In this document: piece by piece, positions 16,821 through 25,705 of the stretch
Layout of the letters: the number at the start of each line of letters is the position of its first letter
Numbering within the stretch: the first letter of the stretch is position 1
NCBI GenBank assembly: GCA_026003895.1
Contig: BPIC01000003.1
Location: 113,022 to 175,147 of the forward strand
DNA length: 62,126 bases
Reading direction: 5' to 3'
From: Dehalococcoidia bacterium
GTDB taxonomy: Bacteria > Chloroflexota > Dehalococcoidia > SpSt-223
Position numbers and translations under genes: made by a program
The notes under the pieces: model-generated
What the model was told of the DNA's origin: nothing
What the model saw: only the letters and a program-made list of their open reading frames with translations
Databases searched by the model: none

Positions 16821-17435
16821 ATGAGCCATCTCAGCCCAGACTACCCCTGCCACAACCGGCTTCGGATTGCCGAGGCGAGCCCCGCCGACTTTGAGGCCGT
16901 CGCCGACCTCTTCGGTGCGCTGCACGAGCACAACGCCGAGCTGGACGAGCTGTTTTCTCTGGCCGAAGGCTGGCGGCAGTTGTTGTTCGAACACTTCTCG
17001 CGCACCGTCGGCAGCTCGGCGGTGCTCTGGCTCTTGGCGTGGGACGGTCCGAAGCCAGTCGGGTTGCTGCTGATGGAGCAGCACCTCGATTCGCCGCTCT
17101 TTCGCCATCGCCATTGGGCGGAACTGGCGGCGATTTACGTGGCGCCGGAGCAGCGCGGGAGCGGCCTCGCCCGCCGGTTCCTCGAGGAGGCGCGGCGCTG
17201 GGCGGCCGCCCGAGGCTTCGACCGCATCCAGCTCTACGTCACCGCCTCGAATGCCCGCGCGAAAGCGTTCTACCAGAGCGCCGGCTTTCAGCCGGTTCAG
17301 GAAATCTGGCGTCTCTCGGTCGCCCCGGACGCTGGCGCGGCACGACTGCCCGATCCTGCCCGCGAACCCGACCTCGACAGCGTCGATCTCGTCGAATCCG
17401 GCCATCACCATCTTTTTATGGACGACCGACGCTAA
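16821..17435 (+). CDS. GNAT-family N-acetyltransferase
   Basis: 204 residues. A GNAT core is clear: ELAAIYVAPEQRGSGLARRFLEEARRWA carries the acetyl-CoA pyrophosphate loop (Q-R-x-G-x-G/A), followed by LYVTASNARAKAFYQSAGFQPV, the usual motif B. The acceptor is unknown. Start ATG 16821 is the one nearest the homology; GTG 16799 is possible. It ends two bases before the MoaB/Mog-type gene, so the two form an operon. Confidence 0.8.
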   Translation: MSHLSPDYPCHNRLRIAEASPADFEAVADLFGALHEHNAELDELFSLAEGWRQLLFEHFSRTVGSSAVLWLLAWDGPKPVGLLLMEQHLDSPLFRHRHWAELAAIYVAPEQRGSGLARRFLEEARRWAAARGFDRIQLYVTASNARAKAFYQSAGFQPVQEIWRLSVAPDAGAARLPDPAREPDLDSVDLVESGHHHLFMDDRR

Positions 17436-17436
17436 G

Positions 17437-17952
17437 ATGGGCTACACCGAGCATCAGGCGCGCATCGCCGTGGAAGCCCCCGAATCGCTACGCTGTGGCG
17501 TCATCACCGCCAGCGATAGCCGCACACCAGAGACGGACGTCTCGGGCAGAATTATCCGCGAGAAGCTGGCAGCAGCTGGCCACGACGTTGTGCAATATGC
17601 CGTCGAGCGAGATGAGGCGGCGCGGATCGCGGCACTCGTCCGCCGCTTTGTCGATTCCGGCTGCCAGGTGATCATCATCAATGGGGGCACCGGCATCGCC
17701 AAACGCGACTCGACGTTCGAGGCTGTCGACAGCCTGCTCGAAAAGCGGCTGCCGGGCTTCGGCGAACTCTTTCGCATGCTCTCGTATCAAGAGATTGGCC
17801 CGGCGGCGATGCTCTCGCGAGCGACGGCGGGCGTGACCGGCGGTGCCCTCCTCTTTTCACTTCCAGGCTCACCCAATGCCGTGACGCTTGCACTCGACAA
17901 GCTGATCCTGCCTGAGTTGCGCCATCTCGTCTGGGAGACGACCCGCCACTGA
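17437..17952 (+). CDS. MoaB/Mog-type molybdopterin-binding protein
   Basis: 171 residues of the MoCF_biosynth fold: GVITASDSRTPETDVSG at the start, IIINGGTGIAKRD (GGTG loop) and SLPGSPNAVTLAL near the end. Mog adenylylates molybdopterin before metal insertion; MoaB homologues are similar and motif alone does not separate them. It begins two bases after the GNAT stop. Its presence next to the molybdenum oxidase gene suggests local cofactor supply, although other moa/moe genes are not in the window. Confidence 0.85.
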   Translation: MGYTEHQARIAVEAPESLRCGVITASDSRTPETDVSGRIIREKLAAAGHDVVQYAVERDEAARIAALVRRFVDSGCQVIIINGGTGIAKRDSTFEAVDSLLEKRLPGFGELFRMLSYQEIGPAAMLSRATAGVTGGALLFSLPGSPNAVTLALDKLILPELRHLVWETTRH

Positions 17953-18238
17953 CAACGAGCCTCCCGAGGCCGACGAGAAGGCGCAGCAGCCGAATTCCGG
18001 GGAGAGAAGCGGGCACGGGGGGTTGATCCCACCGGCGTCGATCGTCGTTTGGCGGCCATGATGGATTTGGGCGCCAGCGTGGCGCGATCGGCCACGTCGA
18101 ATCGGCCGGGAAGCCGCCAATGTGGCCGACGTGGAGACGGCCGCGAGCGAGACGCTTTCTACGACCCTGCGCCGCGCCGTCGCGTCTCCGGACCAGCCGT
18201 GCCAAGTGACTTGTTCAGAGAGGCTGCCTGCCTGCATA

Positions 18239-19354
18239 ATGCCAGTCGTGCATGGGTCGCGGGCGCTGGGGCTTCCGAGATCTGGCCGGCGCGCCAATGA
18301 ATTGGCCCGAGCGATCGTCGACCGGCAGGATCTCATCCGAGTTGAGCAATCGGCGGCAGGCGCCCGGCTCGTCCTCCATCTTCTTCCCCGTCACCTGACG
18401 CATGCCCTCGTTGGCCTGATTGTGCTGGCGGTCGCCGCCGCCGGGGTCGCGGGTGGGCAAGCCGGCGATACGTCGGGACTGCGCGGTTGGGTCTTCGACC
18501 CGTTCGTGCCGGGCAGCACGCCCAGCTATCTGACCACGCATCCCTTCCTCGGCCCCGGGCTGTCGGAGCGGACGACGGTCATCGAGTATGTCGTTCAGCC
18601 AGGCGACTCGGTGTCGCAGATTGCCAATCGGCTTGGCGTCTCAACCGAGACCGTTATCTGGGCAAATCAGATCGACGATCCGAACTTGATCCGCCCGGGT
18701 GATGTGCTGCGCATCCCCCCCATCACCGGGGTGCTCCACACGGTCGAGCCGGGTGATACGCTTGCCCAGCTCGCGAGCCGGTACGGCACGAGTGTCGAGG
18801 CAGTGCTCGAATATCCTCTCAACCGAATCGAGAACCCCGAGCAGTTGATTGCCGGCCAGCTCATCATGTTCCCGTTCGGCATTCGCCCGCGCCCGCCGGC
18901 TCCGGTCTCCGCGGTCGGCGCGACGATCGCCGCAAGCGGTGCGGGCTCGGCCGCTGGGGAAGCCGCCGCAGCGGCCGCGGCCGCGTTGCGTGGCTTTCGG
19001 CTCGGCTGGCCGACCGAGGGGCGCATCACACAGTACTACTCGGGCTATCACCAAGCGCTCGATATTGCGGCGCCGCTCGGCAATGGGGTCTTCGCCATCG
19101 ATTCGGGCACCGTCATTGTTGCGGCCACTGGGTGGAACGGCGGCTACGGCACTGTGATCGACATCGATCACGGCAACGGCTTTGTCTCGCGCTACGCCCA
19201 CCTGAGCCGCATGTACGTCGGGAAAGGCGACTCGGTGGCGAAGGGCCAGCCGATTGGCACCATCGGGCTGACGGGCATCACGACTGGCCCGCACGTGCAC
19301 TTTGAGCTGCTCTACCGCGGTGTTCGTGTCAATCCGCTGACGTACCTCCGGTAG
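18239..19354 (+). CDS. LysM-M23 cell-wall metallopeptidase, membrane anchored
   Basis: 371 residues from ATG 18239: basic N-terminus, one membrane helix (about 55-73), LysM1 (115-160, YVVQPGDSVSQIANRLGVS), LysM2 (165-212, HTVEPGDTLAQLASRYGTS), an Ala-rich linker (225-250) and an M23 peptidase domain (258-370). Zinc ligands are visible in HQALD (271-275) and HVHFE (352-356). It should cut or bind peptidoglycan peptides outside the cell. The first LysM-like N-terminal part binds glycan. The frame is open to 18122; CATAAT at 18235-18240 may even be the -10, in which case GTG 18248 would be the start. Confidence 0.85.
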   Translation: MPVVHGSRALGLPRSGRRANELARAIVDRQDLIRVEQSAAGARLVLHLLPRHLTHALVGLIVLAVAAAGVAGGQAGDTSGLRGWVFDPFVPGSTPSYLTTHPFLGPGLSERTTVIEYVVQPGDSVSQIANRLGVSTETVIWANQIDDPNLIRPGDVLRIPPITGVLHTVEPGDTLAQLASRYGTSVEAVLEYPLNRIENPEQLIAGQLIMFPFGIRPRPPAPVSAVGATIAASGAGSAAGEAAAAAAAALRGFRLGWPTEGRITQYYSGYHQALDIAAPLGNGVFAIDSGTVIVAATGWNGGYGTVIDIDHGNGFVSRYAHLSRMYVGKGDSVAKGQPIGTIGLTGITTGPHVHFELLYRGVRVNPLTYLR

Positions 19355-19399
19355 CGCCTCAGGGTTGGCCCGCTTGCCGGCAGGCGCCGCCGTCCCGAG

Positions 19400-19885
19400 T
19401 CATGCAGGAAAGGAGGTCAGGATCGCGGGTGTCTCGCCCCCGACCCAGCCTTCGGCGCGTACCTGGATGGGCGTCGTCCACAGCAGCCAACGGTCCTCGC
19501 GCCGCTCCGGCGCTGGCCAGCCGCGCGCTGCGGCGCGCCGCACGAAGAAGTCGTGGACTCGCTCTGGGTCGTCGTCGATCACGCATTCGCCGAGCAACAC
19601 GACGTTCCGCGCCGGTCCCTGTTCGGCCGGAGAGAGCTCTACCCAGAGATAGCTGACGAGCGGATTGCGCCGAATGTGCGCCACTTTGACGCTGTTGGGC
19701 TCGGTGATTGTCCCGACGCGCCAACCGTCGAAGAAGGCGCCGACCTGACGGGTGACCGGCTGGCCGTTGCGCTGGGTAGTCGTCAGGAAACAGGCGACGT
19801 GCGGCCGGCGCTGCTGCATGAACTGATGGATCGACTCGCGGTAGACCTCCGCCGCTTGGCCGGTGACGCCGATCCGTCGAAACAC
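19400..19885 (-). CDS. Pyridoxamine-5'-phosphate-oxidase-fold flavoprotein
   Basis: 161 residues with the split-barrel layout: RRPHVACFLTTTQRNGQPVTRQVGAFFDG, VKVAHIRRNPLVSYLW and VVLLGECVIDDDPERV, as in FMN- or F420-binding PPOX proteins. The substrate is unknown. GTG 19885 is chosen over the upstream ATG 19942 because GGGAGGG precedes it and because a minus-strand TATACT at 19915-19920 lies inside the longer frame. It diverges from the prephenate dehydratase gene. Confidence 0.7.
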   Translation of the reverse strand: MFRRIGVTGQAAEVYRESIHQFMQQRRPHVACFLTTTQRNGQPVTRQVGAFFDGWRVGTITEPNSVKVAHIRRNPLVSYLWVELSPAEQGPARNVVLLGECVIDDDPERVHDFFVRRAAARGWPAPERREDRWLLWTTPIQVRAEGWVGGETPAILTSFPA

Positions 19886-19914
19886 GCTCTTCCCTCCCGC
19901 CAGTTTCGGTCGCG

Positions 19915-19920
19915 AGTATA
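19915..19920 (-). promoter_or_regulatory. Candidate -10 box of the PPOX gene
   Basis: TATACT on the minus strand, 29 bases from GTG 19885; no good -35. Confidence 0.4.
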
Positions 19921-19982
19921 TCGGTGGCTGCTCCCCCATCACGAAGCCGGTACACTTCGAGCAGCGCGAAACGGAGGGAGCG

Positions 19983-20804
19983 ATGCGCGTCGCATTCCAA
20001 GGAGAGCGCGGAGCGTATAGCGAGGCGGCGGCGCTCGCGTTACTCGGCCCGGAAATTGAACCGATCGCCTGCCCAAGCTTCGATGGTGTCTTTGCCGCTG
20101 TCGAGAACGGGGACTGTCAACGCGGCGTCATTCCCATCGAAAATTCGCTCGGCGGCAGCGTCCACCAAAACTACGACCTCCTTCTCCGCCACTCACTCCA
20201 CATCGTCGCCGAGCTGAACTTTCGAGTCCGTCATTGCCTGATTGCGATGCCCGGTGTGCGCAAAGAGGCGGTTCGACGCGTCTACAGTCACTGGCAGGCG
20301 CTGGCGCAGTGCGAAGGGTATCTGACACGGCTCGGCGTTGAGACAGCGCCGTTTTATGACACGGCCGGGTCGGTGAAGGCGCTCGCTGAGGAAGGACGCA
20401 CCGATTCGGCGGCGATCGCCAGTCGCCGTGCTGCCGAGTTCTACGGCCTCGAGGTGCTTGAGGAAGGCATCGAAGATGACCCCGAGAACTATACCCGCTT
20501 CCTCGTGCTCGCCCGCGAGCCGCAGCCCCTCGACGACGGGGACGGCCCGCTCAAGACGTCGATCGTCTTTTCGGTCACCAATCATCCCGGAGCGCTCTTC
20601 CGCGCGATGGCGGCGTTCGCCCTGCGTGATATCGACCTGACCAAGATCGAATCGCGGCCCCTGAAGGGGCGGCCCTGGGAGTATGTCTTCTACATGGACT
20701 TCGTCGGCAGCGCTCAGACCGGGCCAGGCAAGCGGGCACTCGATCAACTCGCCGAGACGGCGACCCTCCTGCGCGTGCTCGGCACCTATCGGCGATCGGA
20801 GTAG
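19983..20804 (+). CDS. pheA: Prephenate dehydratase
   Basis: 273 residues: catalytic PDT domain (about 1-180) with AFQGERGAYSEAAA, PIENSLGGSVHQNYDLL and the diagnostic DDPENYTRFLVL (TRF), then a C-terminal ACT domain (about 195-270) with HPGALFRAMAAFALRDIDL and KIESRPLKGRPWEY (ESRP), which senses phenylalanine. It makes phenylpyruvate in phenylalanine synthesis in the cytoplasm. No chorismate mutase domain is fused. ATG 19983 follows GGAGGG. The gene stands alone. Confidence 0.93.
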   Translation: MRVAFQGERGAYSEAAALALLGPEIEPIACPSFDGVFAAVENGDCQRGVIPIENSLGGSVHQNYDLLLRHSLHIVAELNFRVRHCLIAMPGVRKEAVRRVYSHWQALAQCEGYLTRLGVETAPFYDTAGSVKALAEEGRTDSAAIASRRAAEFYGLEVLEEGIEDDPENYTRFLVLAREPQPLDDGDGPLKTSIVFSVTNHPGALFRAMAAFALRDIDLTKIESRPLKGRPWEYVFYMDFVGSAQTGPGKRALDQLAETATLLRVLGTYRRSE

Positions 20805-20822
20805 CCGCTCGAACTGAGCGGC
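20804..20822. terminator. Hairpin after pheA
   Basis: GCCGCTC/GAGCGGC with loop GAACT starts right at the stop codon; TTTT follows nine bases later. Weak rho-independent terminator candidate. Confidence 0.4.
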
Positions 20823-21020
20823 ACGCACCGTTTTGGCTCGCACGCCGTTCCGACGCGACCGGACCGGCTCCACCGTGCGCTGTCGCAGGGTGCCCGGGCT
20901 GCCGGACCTGTCGGTCACACCGACTCGCCGCCCGGAGCCGGTCGGCGAGCGCAAGGGCCAGAGCTGACCCCCTCCTCCTCGTGGACGGACGTTTGAGATG
21001 GCCCCCTCGTGGAATGCCGC

Positions 21021-21050
21021 TTGCGCTCCGGCGGGTCCATCGCCTAGAGT
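21021..21050 (+). promoter_or_regulatory. Candidate promoter of the repeat protein gene
   Basis: TTGCGC (21021-21026), 18-base spacer, TAGAGT (21045-21050), 34 bases before ATG 21085. Confidence 0.4.
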
Positions 21051-21084
21051 TCCAATCAATCAATTAACGAACATCGAGTAGCAG

Positions 21085-21921
21085 ATGATCCGAACGGCTC
21101 TTCTTCTCGCGCTCCTCGTGGCTGGGCTCGGCGGCGCCTCGCCGGCCTTCGGGCAATCCGCGGTCACGTGGGTGAGGAGCTATCCGCAACTTGGCGCTGA
21201 TGGCTGTACTTGGGTGGTGGCAACGTGGTCGGACGGGAGCTTTAGCCAGACGCCTTGGGATTGTCCGACGAACGCGCCTGCCCAACGGGAAGACGGGGTG
21301 GGTGCCGAACGAAGTTATCCGGAGCTCGGGCCGGGCGGCTGCGTCTGGTATGTCACGCAGTGGGCCGACGGCCAGTTCAGTGCGGTGCCATTCGAATGCC
21401 CGGCGGGAGTCGTCGCTGCCAAACCGGGGACGGGGCCGTCCGCCGTTGCCGCCCCGGTCGCGCCGCCGACCGCAACGCCAACACCGCGCCCAAACCAGCC
21501 CGGGATTCCTGGCTCGATGAGCGGGAACGACCCGCCGTTGCGCCCGATTGCCCTTGGCGGCTTCATCCGCATTCTCGAGGTCACCCCACAGCTTGGCAGT
21601 GGCATTGCCGCCAGCGGGCGGATGTCGATGCTCGTCGAGCATCACATCTCCGGCATCCCAAACGGCTGGCGAGTTGGCTACCGAATCGTGTTCACCGGCA
21701 TGACCGAAGACCGGCGCTATGGTTGTCGCGACTGTTATCTGACCGAAGGGCTTTTGGACGCCACAACGGATGGGTACCGCCCGGAGCAGCGCTGGCTCAC
21801 TTGGCTGAACTTCCGCGACGCCAGCGTGGTTTATCAGTCGATGACGATTTGCGTCACCGCCATCAACCCGTTTACCCGTGAAGTCCGGATCTCGAACGTC
21901 TGCGCGACCCAGTCGGTCTGA
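21085..21921 (+). CDS. Secreted protein with duplicated Trp/Cys motif
   Basis: 278 residues with a cleavable signal peptide (1-23, ending ASPAFGQ). Two copies of about 30 residues follow: SYPQLGADGCTWVVATWSDG (32-61) and SYPELGPGGCVWYVTQWADG (77-106), each with two Cys 19 apart, probably a disulphide-closed loop. A Pro/Thr linker (about 115-140) leads to a second domain with a CRDC pair and strands typical of an Ig-like fold. The family is unknown to me. It ends 33 bases from the LysR gene on the other strand. Confidence 0.65.
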   Translation: MIRTALLLALLVAGLGGASPAFGQSAVTWVRSYPQLGADGCTWVVATWSDGSFSQTPWDCPTNAPAQREDGVGAERSYPELGPGGCVWYVTQWADGQFSAVPFECPAGVVAAKPGTGPSAVAAPVAPPTATPTPRPNQPGIPGSMSGNDPPLRPIALGGFIRILEVTPQLGSGIAASGRMSMLVEHHISGIPNGWRVGYRIVFTGMTEDRRYGCRDCYLTEGLLDATTDGYRPEQRWLTWLNFRDASVVYQSMTICVTAINPFTREVRISNVCATQSV

Positions 21922-21954
21922 CGCAGCCGAGCGAGCCGGCTTTGGCAGGCAAGC

Positions 21955-22872
21955 TTAGCCGCTCTCGGCACGCGCCGTGCCGGGATCCCATTGCTGGGCG
22001 AGCGTCAGCAGGGTGGTTTCGGCCTTGCTGAGTCGGTGCATGCGGTGGTGGATGATGGCCAGCTGGCGCTTGATCGTGAGATCTGGCACGTCGAGAATGC
22101 AGACCGCCCCCGCGACGAGCTCGTAGAAGATACTCACGTAGGGAACGAGGGCAATCCCGAGACCAGAGATCACGGCGCGCTTGATCGCCTCGGTGCTGGA
22201 CAACTCGAACGTTGGCGTCGGCGCAAGCCCACGCTGGCTGCCAATCCGCTCGATGATCGTCCGTGCCTCGGAGCCGGCTTCGCGAAAGATCCACGGGTCG
22301 CTGCGAAGCGCTTGAACCGGGATGGCACGCCGCCGCTCGTAGCGGTGGCCGGGGGGTGCGATCACGACCAGCTCATCTTGCCCCATCGGATAGGCAACGA
22401 TTTGCGGGTCGGGCCGCGGCTCCGCGACGAGCCCGAGGCTCACTTCCCCGTTCAGCACGCCCTTGACCACGTCGTCTGGCTCCGCGATGGTCAGGCGGAC
22501 CGAGATACCAGGAAACTGCTCACGAAAGCGGGCCAGCAACGGCGGCAACATGTAGTCGACGAAGGACGGTGACGCGCCGATCCGCACCGTGCCGCGCTGG
22601 AGGCCGCGCAATTCGGCGACGCCAATGTTCAACGCCTCGACAAGGGAAAAGATTTCGCGGGCGTAGCGCAGGACGAGGTCGCCGGCCTCGGTAGGAACGA
22701 TCTTGCGCCCAAGCCGCTGCAAGAGGGTCGTGCCAAATGCCCGCTCGAGCTCCTGCACTTGGACCGACACGGCCGGTTGGGTGATCGAAAGCTCGCGAGC
22801 AGCGCGCGAAAAGCTGCCCAGTCGAGCAACCGTCTCGAAGATTCGAAGCTGGTGCAAATTGGGGTCTGCCAT
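21955..22872 (-). CDS. LysR-type transcriptional regulator
   Basis: 305 residues: winged helix-turn-helix at 1-65 (LHQLRIFETVARLGSFSRAA, ITQPAVSVQVQELE), then the two-lobed effector domain from about 90. It should act as a dimer or tetramer binding an inducer; the target is unclear because no gene diverges from it. ATG 22872 lies 19 bases after the predicted transcript start from a strong promoter; the frame to 22956 is rejected for that reason. The downstream region is the convergent secreted protein. Confidence 0.9.
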   Translation of the reverse strand: MADPNLHQLRIFETVARLGSFSRAARELSITQPAVSVQVQELERAFGTTLLQRLGRKIVPTEAGDLVLRYAREIFSLVEALNIGVAELRGLQRGTVRIGASPSFVDYMLPPLLARFREQFPGISVRLTIAEPDDVVKGVLNGEVSLGLVAEPRPDPQIVAYPMGQDELVVIAPPGHRYERRRAIPVQALRSDPWIFREAGSEARTIIERIGSQRGLAPTPTFELSSTEAIKRAVISGLGIALVPYVSIFYELVAGAVCILDVPDLTIKRQLAIIHHRMHRLSKAETTLLTLAQQWDPGTARAESG

Positions 22873-22897
22873 GCCGCCCCCGCAAATCGTGACCGGC

Positions 22898-22926
22898 AGT
22901 ATATGGCGGGCAAGCAGCCGTGTAAA
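22898..22926 (-). promoter_or_regulatory. Promoter of the LysR gene
   Basis: On the minus strand TTTACA (22926-22921), 17-base spacer, TATACT (22903-22898), close to consensus. Confidence 0.7.
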
Positions 22927-22991
22927 CGCGGAATTGCCCACTGTTTTTCGCGCCATTCGGGCTAAGACGTTCAGGCTACGCAGGTCGAACG

Positions 22992-24617
22992 TCAGGAAGC
23001 TCGCACAAAGAGGACGCCTCCGTGCAAGAAGCGACGTTCGAATCGGAATCCAGCCGGCGGCTCAAGGCGGTCCCGCAGCAGAGTCCATTCACGCCACCCT
23101 GCCGGCATCCCGACAATGTACACCTGGGGTGTGACGTAGATCGCGGCGACCCGCAACCCCGTCGTCCGCTCGAACTCCTCGAGCCCGCTCGGAAACGCCG
23201 GCAGGGGCACCGATGGCCGTTGGGCGCGCCAAGCAACGCTCCACGGCACGTTGGAAAGGACGAGGTCGTTCGGCGCCGTCACGGCTGCGATCGCCGGTCC
23301 GGCTTCCAGTGAAACGTCAACGATTGCCGAGAGCGCGTCACTCCGCGACGGGCTCCCTTCGAAGGGGCGGACGCCCGTGACCGCGCCGAGGCTCGGTAGC
23401 GCCACCAGCAGCACGAGCAGGCCACCAAGCGCCGGCGACCAGCGTGCGCCGATCGTCCGTCCGGCGATCCAAGTGATCCCGACTCCGGCAAAAAGCTCCA
23501 CGAAGGGGAGGAAGATCGTATAGAAGCGCGTGATGTTGCCGGCGAAGCTGTACACCACGATCTGGAGGACAAGCCACGCAACGACCAGCCAGTGAAGAGG
23601 CCGCGCCGGAGAAGGACAGACAACCCAACCGACGATGGCGATCGCCAGCAAGTAGACTGGCCCCAGCGAATCGGGCCACAACTCCCACACCGTCGCTGCT
23701 TGTCCGACCCACTTGAGCAGCAATGGCCCGAGTGGCACCTGCGGCGAGTAGTTGAGGGTATACCACGGGAAGGTGGTCGGCCCGCCTTCCACCCCAAAGG
23801 GAATAACCGTGGCATTCTGAAGGTTGAACAGCGGGTCGCCGGTCATGAACCAAGAGATGACCAGCCAAGGCCCGGCGAGTGCCGCCGCGCCGACCGCGAA
23901 CAGCGCGGCGCTCCGAAGGCGGTTGGTCGCCCGCAGCCAGATCACGACGAACGCTGGCGCCGCAAGCAGGAGCAGGGTCGTCCGGTTCCAGTAGCCGAGC
24001 CCGAAGATTGCGCCGGCGATCGCGTGTGAACGCGCATCGTCCCGGAGGACGAGCCACGCCGCCGCCAGCAGCAGACTTGCGCTCAGCGGCTCGGTGAGTG
24101 CCGAGATGCTCAATTGGAGCGCGTCCGGGTGAACAGTGTAGAGCGTCCCGGTCAGTGCCGCGATCACCAGTCCGCCGAGCCGGCGGCCGAGTAGCACCGC
24201 AAACGGGATGCCGAGCAGATAGCCGAAGAGGGAGAAGAGCGAAGCCGCGAGGTCGCTCGGCCCAAGGAGGGTGAAGGCGCCAGCCATGAAGAGCGGCGGC
24301 AGCGGAAAGCGGCTGATGTTCGGCCAGGGAGGTGTCAGCGAGCGTCCCGTTTCGAGCAGCCATGCCAACCCGTTCAGCGGCAAGAAGAGGGTCGTGAAGC
24401 CGTGGCCTTGGGCAATCTGACGACCGATCTGCGCGTAGTCCTCGGCGTCGATTCCCGCGAGCGGGATGGCCTGCGCCCGGTAGGTGAGCGCCCACAGCAG
24501 CACGCCGAGTGCCATCAGGCCGAGGATGAGCAGCGTGACCCGCCGCTGGTCGTCGGTTACGGTAGCCGGGGGGAGCGCCGTAGTCGGCGTAGCGGGGCGG
24601 CGGCGTCTCGTCGTCAT
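22992..24617 (-). CDS. GT39/PMT-like integral membrane glycosyltransferase
   Basis: 541 residues, about 11-12 membrane helices. After helix 1 comes the external loop AGIDAEDYAQIGRQIAQGHG with the acidic pair typical of ArnT/PMT (GT-C) enzymes, then LPPLFMAGAFTLLGPSD. The C-terminal 130 residues form a soluble domain. Such enzymes use polyprenyl-phosphate sugars outside the membrane. ATG 24617 is chosen before a basic cytoplasmic tail; the frame upstream to 24770 is rejected as implausible. Acceptor unknown. Confidence 0.8.
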   Translation of the reverse strand: MTTRRRRPATPTTALPPATVTDDQRRVTLLILGLMALGVLLWALTYRAQAIPLAGIDAEDYAQIGRQIAQGHGFTTLFLPLNGLAWLLETGRSLTPPWPNISRFPLPPLFMAGAFTLLGPSDLAASLFSLFGYLLGIPFAVLLGRRLGGLVIAALTGTLYTVHPDALQLSISALTEPLSASLLLAAAWLVLRDDARSHAIAGAIFGLGYWNRTTLLLLAAPAFVVIWLRATNRLRSAALFAVGAAALAGPWLVISWFMTGDPLFNLQNATVIPFGVEGGPTTFPWYTLNYSPQVPLGPLLLKWVGQAATVWELWPDSLGPVYLLAIAIVGWVVCPSPARPLHWLVVAWLVLQIVVYSFAGNITRFYTIFLPFVELFAGVGITWIAGRTIGARWSPALGGLLVLLVALPSLGAVTGVRPFEGSPSRSDALSAIVDVSLEAGPAIAAVTAPNDLVLSNVPWSVAWRAQRPSVPLPAFPSGLEEFERTTGLRVAAIYVTPQVYIVGMPAGWREWTLLRDRLEPPAGFRFERRFLHGGVLFVRAS

Positions 24618-24963
24618 CGCAGAGGTTCTACGGCGCACAGAGAGAGGCGTCAAGCGCGGACGCCGCCCCCGCGGGTGATGCAGGCGTGATCCTGCCAGCA
24701 ATTGCCGGTGCACGCCCACCGTCGCGAGCGCCCGCCGCCTGTGATCCTCGCAGCGTCCGGGGGGCCTCACCGGCGCTCAACGCGACGGACCGCCATCGTG
24801 ACGTCACGCACTCGAGAGAAGGGAAGCAGCGGCGAGGTTCGGCTTGGCCTTGGGCGTGGCTGCCTCGCGACACCAGAGCGTGTTCAGTCCGCCGATCTGG
24901 GATCGGATCGGACGTCGGCTGGACCTCCACACGCTCGCGCAAGCCGGCAATTGGTTGGCTGAG
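24618..24963. other. Intergenic stretch without a gene
   Basis: 346 bases between jag and the glycosyltransferase, both on the minus strand. Open frames here lack ribosome sites and have the composition of antisense sequence; I see no tRNA and no strong hairpin. Confidence 0.4.
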
Positions 24964-25629
24964 TTAGCGGCGGGGGATGACCATGACTTTTCGGCTATCG
25001 CCTTCGCCGATGCTCTGGCTGGTGACCGTTGGATGTTCGCGGAGCGCGAGGTGGACGATTCGGCGTTCGTTCGCGGGCATCGCTTCGAGCGTGATCGGCT
25101 GGTGCGTCTCGGCGACGCGTTCGGCGGCGCGCAGCGCGAGGGTCTGGATGGATTTCATCCGGCGCTCGCGATACTGCTCGACGTCGATGGCGACGCGAAC
25201 CGGCGCCCCGAGCCGTTTTGCGAGCATCAGGTTGACGATGAATTGGAGAGCGCTGAGCGTTTCGCCCCGCCGTCCGATCAGAACCCCAAGGTCGTCGCCA
25301 GAGATATCAACCGTGAACTCCGAGGAGTCCCACGCGTTCGCCGGCGTGGGGGCGATGGCGATTGCGGCGTCGATCTGCATCAGGGAAAGCAGGCGCGTCA
25401 CGATGTCGTGGAGGTTTTCGATCACCTCCTCATCGGTGATCTCCTCGTAGTCCTCCTCATTAGGAACCACGACACGGATTCGAGCATCTTCCGCGCCGAT
25501 GCCGAGAATGCCGGCGCGGCCTTCAGAAATGACCTCGTAGTCAAGGTCTTCGCGGGGGACACCGAATTCTGCGGCCGCCGCGTCGAGCGCGTCGCGGACG
25601 GTCTTCCCGGTAAACTCCTGGGTTTCCAT
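24964..25629 (-). CDS. jag: Jag/KhpB RNA-binding protein (Jag_N-KH-R3H)
   Basis: 221 residues. Jag_N domain (1-50, TGKTVRDALDAAAAEFGV), KH domain (about 75-150) with GDDLGVLIGRRGETLSAL holding the GxxG loop, and R3H domain near the end (MPANERRIVHLAL). KhpB binds small RNAs and affects cell elongation and membrane-protein insertion. ATG 25629 gives the usual start METQEFTGKTV and has GAGGGA upstream; GTG 25701 in the same frame is less likely. It follows yidC by 76 bases, the usual order. Confidence 0.9.
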   Translation of the reverse strand: METQEFTGKTVRDALDAAAAEFGVPREDLDYEVISEGRAGILGIGAEDARIRVVVPNEEDYEEITDEEVIENLHDIVTRLLSLMQIDAAIAIAPTPANAWDSSEFTVDISGDDLGVLIGRRGETLSALQFIVNLMLAKRLGAPVRVAIDVEQYRERRMKSIQTLALRAAERVAETHQPITLEAMPANERRIVHLALREHPTVTSQSIGEGDSRKVMVIPRR

Positions 25630-25705
25630 GGCGTCGATTCCCTCGGGGAGTGGTTCAGCGGCGAATGCCGGCTCGCCGGTCGGCGCTCGCCGCTGAGCCA
25701 CGCGC

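Noticed and set aside
18081..18140. CCACGTCG/CGACGTGG inverted repeat before the LysM-M23 gene
   Set aside because: Eight pairs with a long loop in GC-rich DNA; not strong enough to call.
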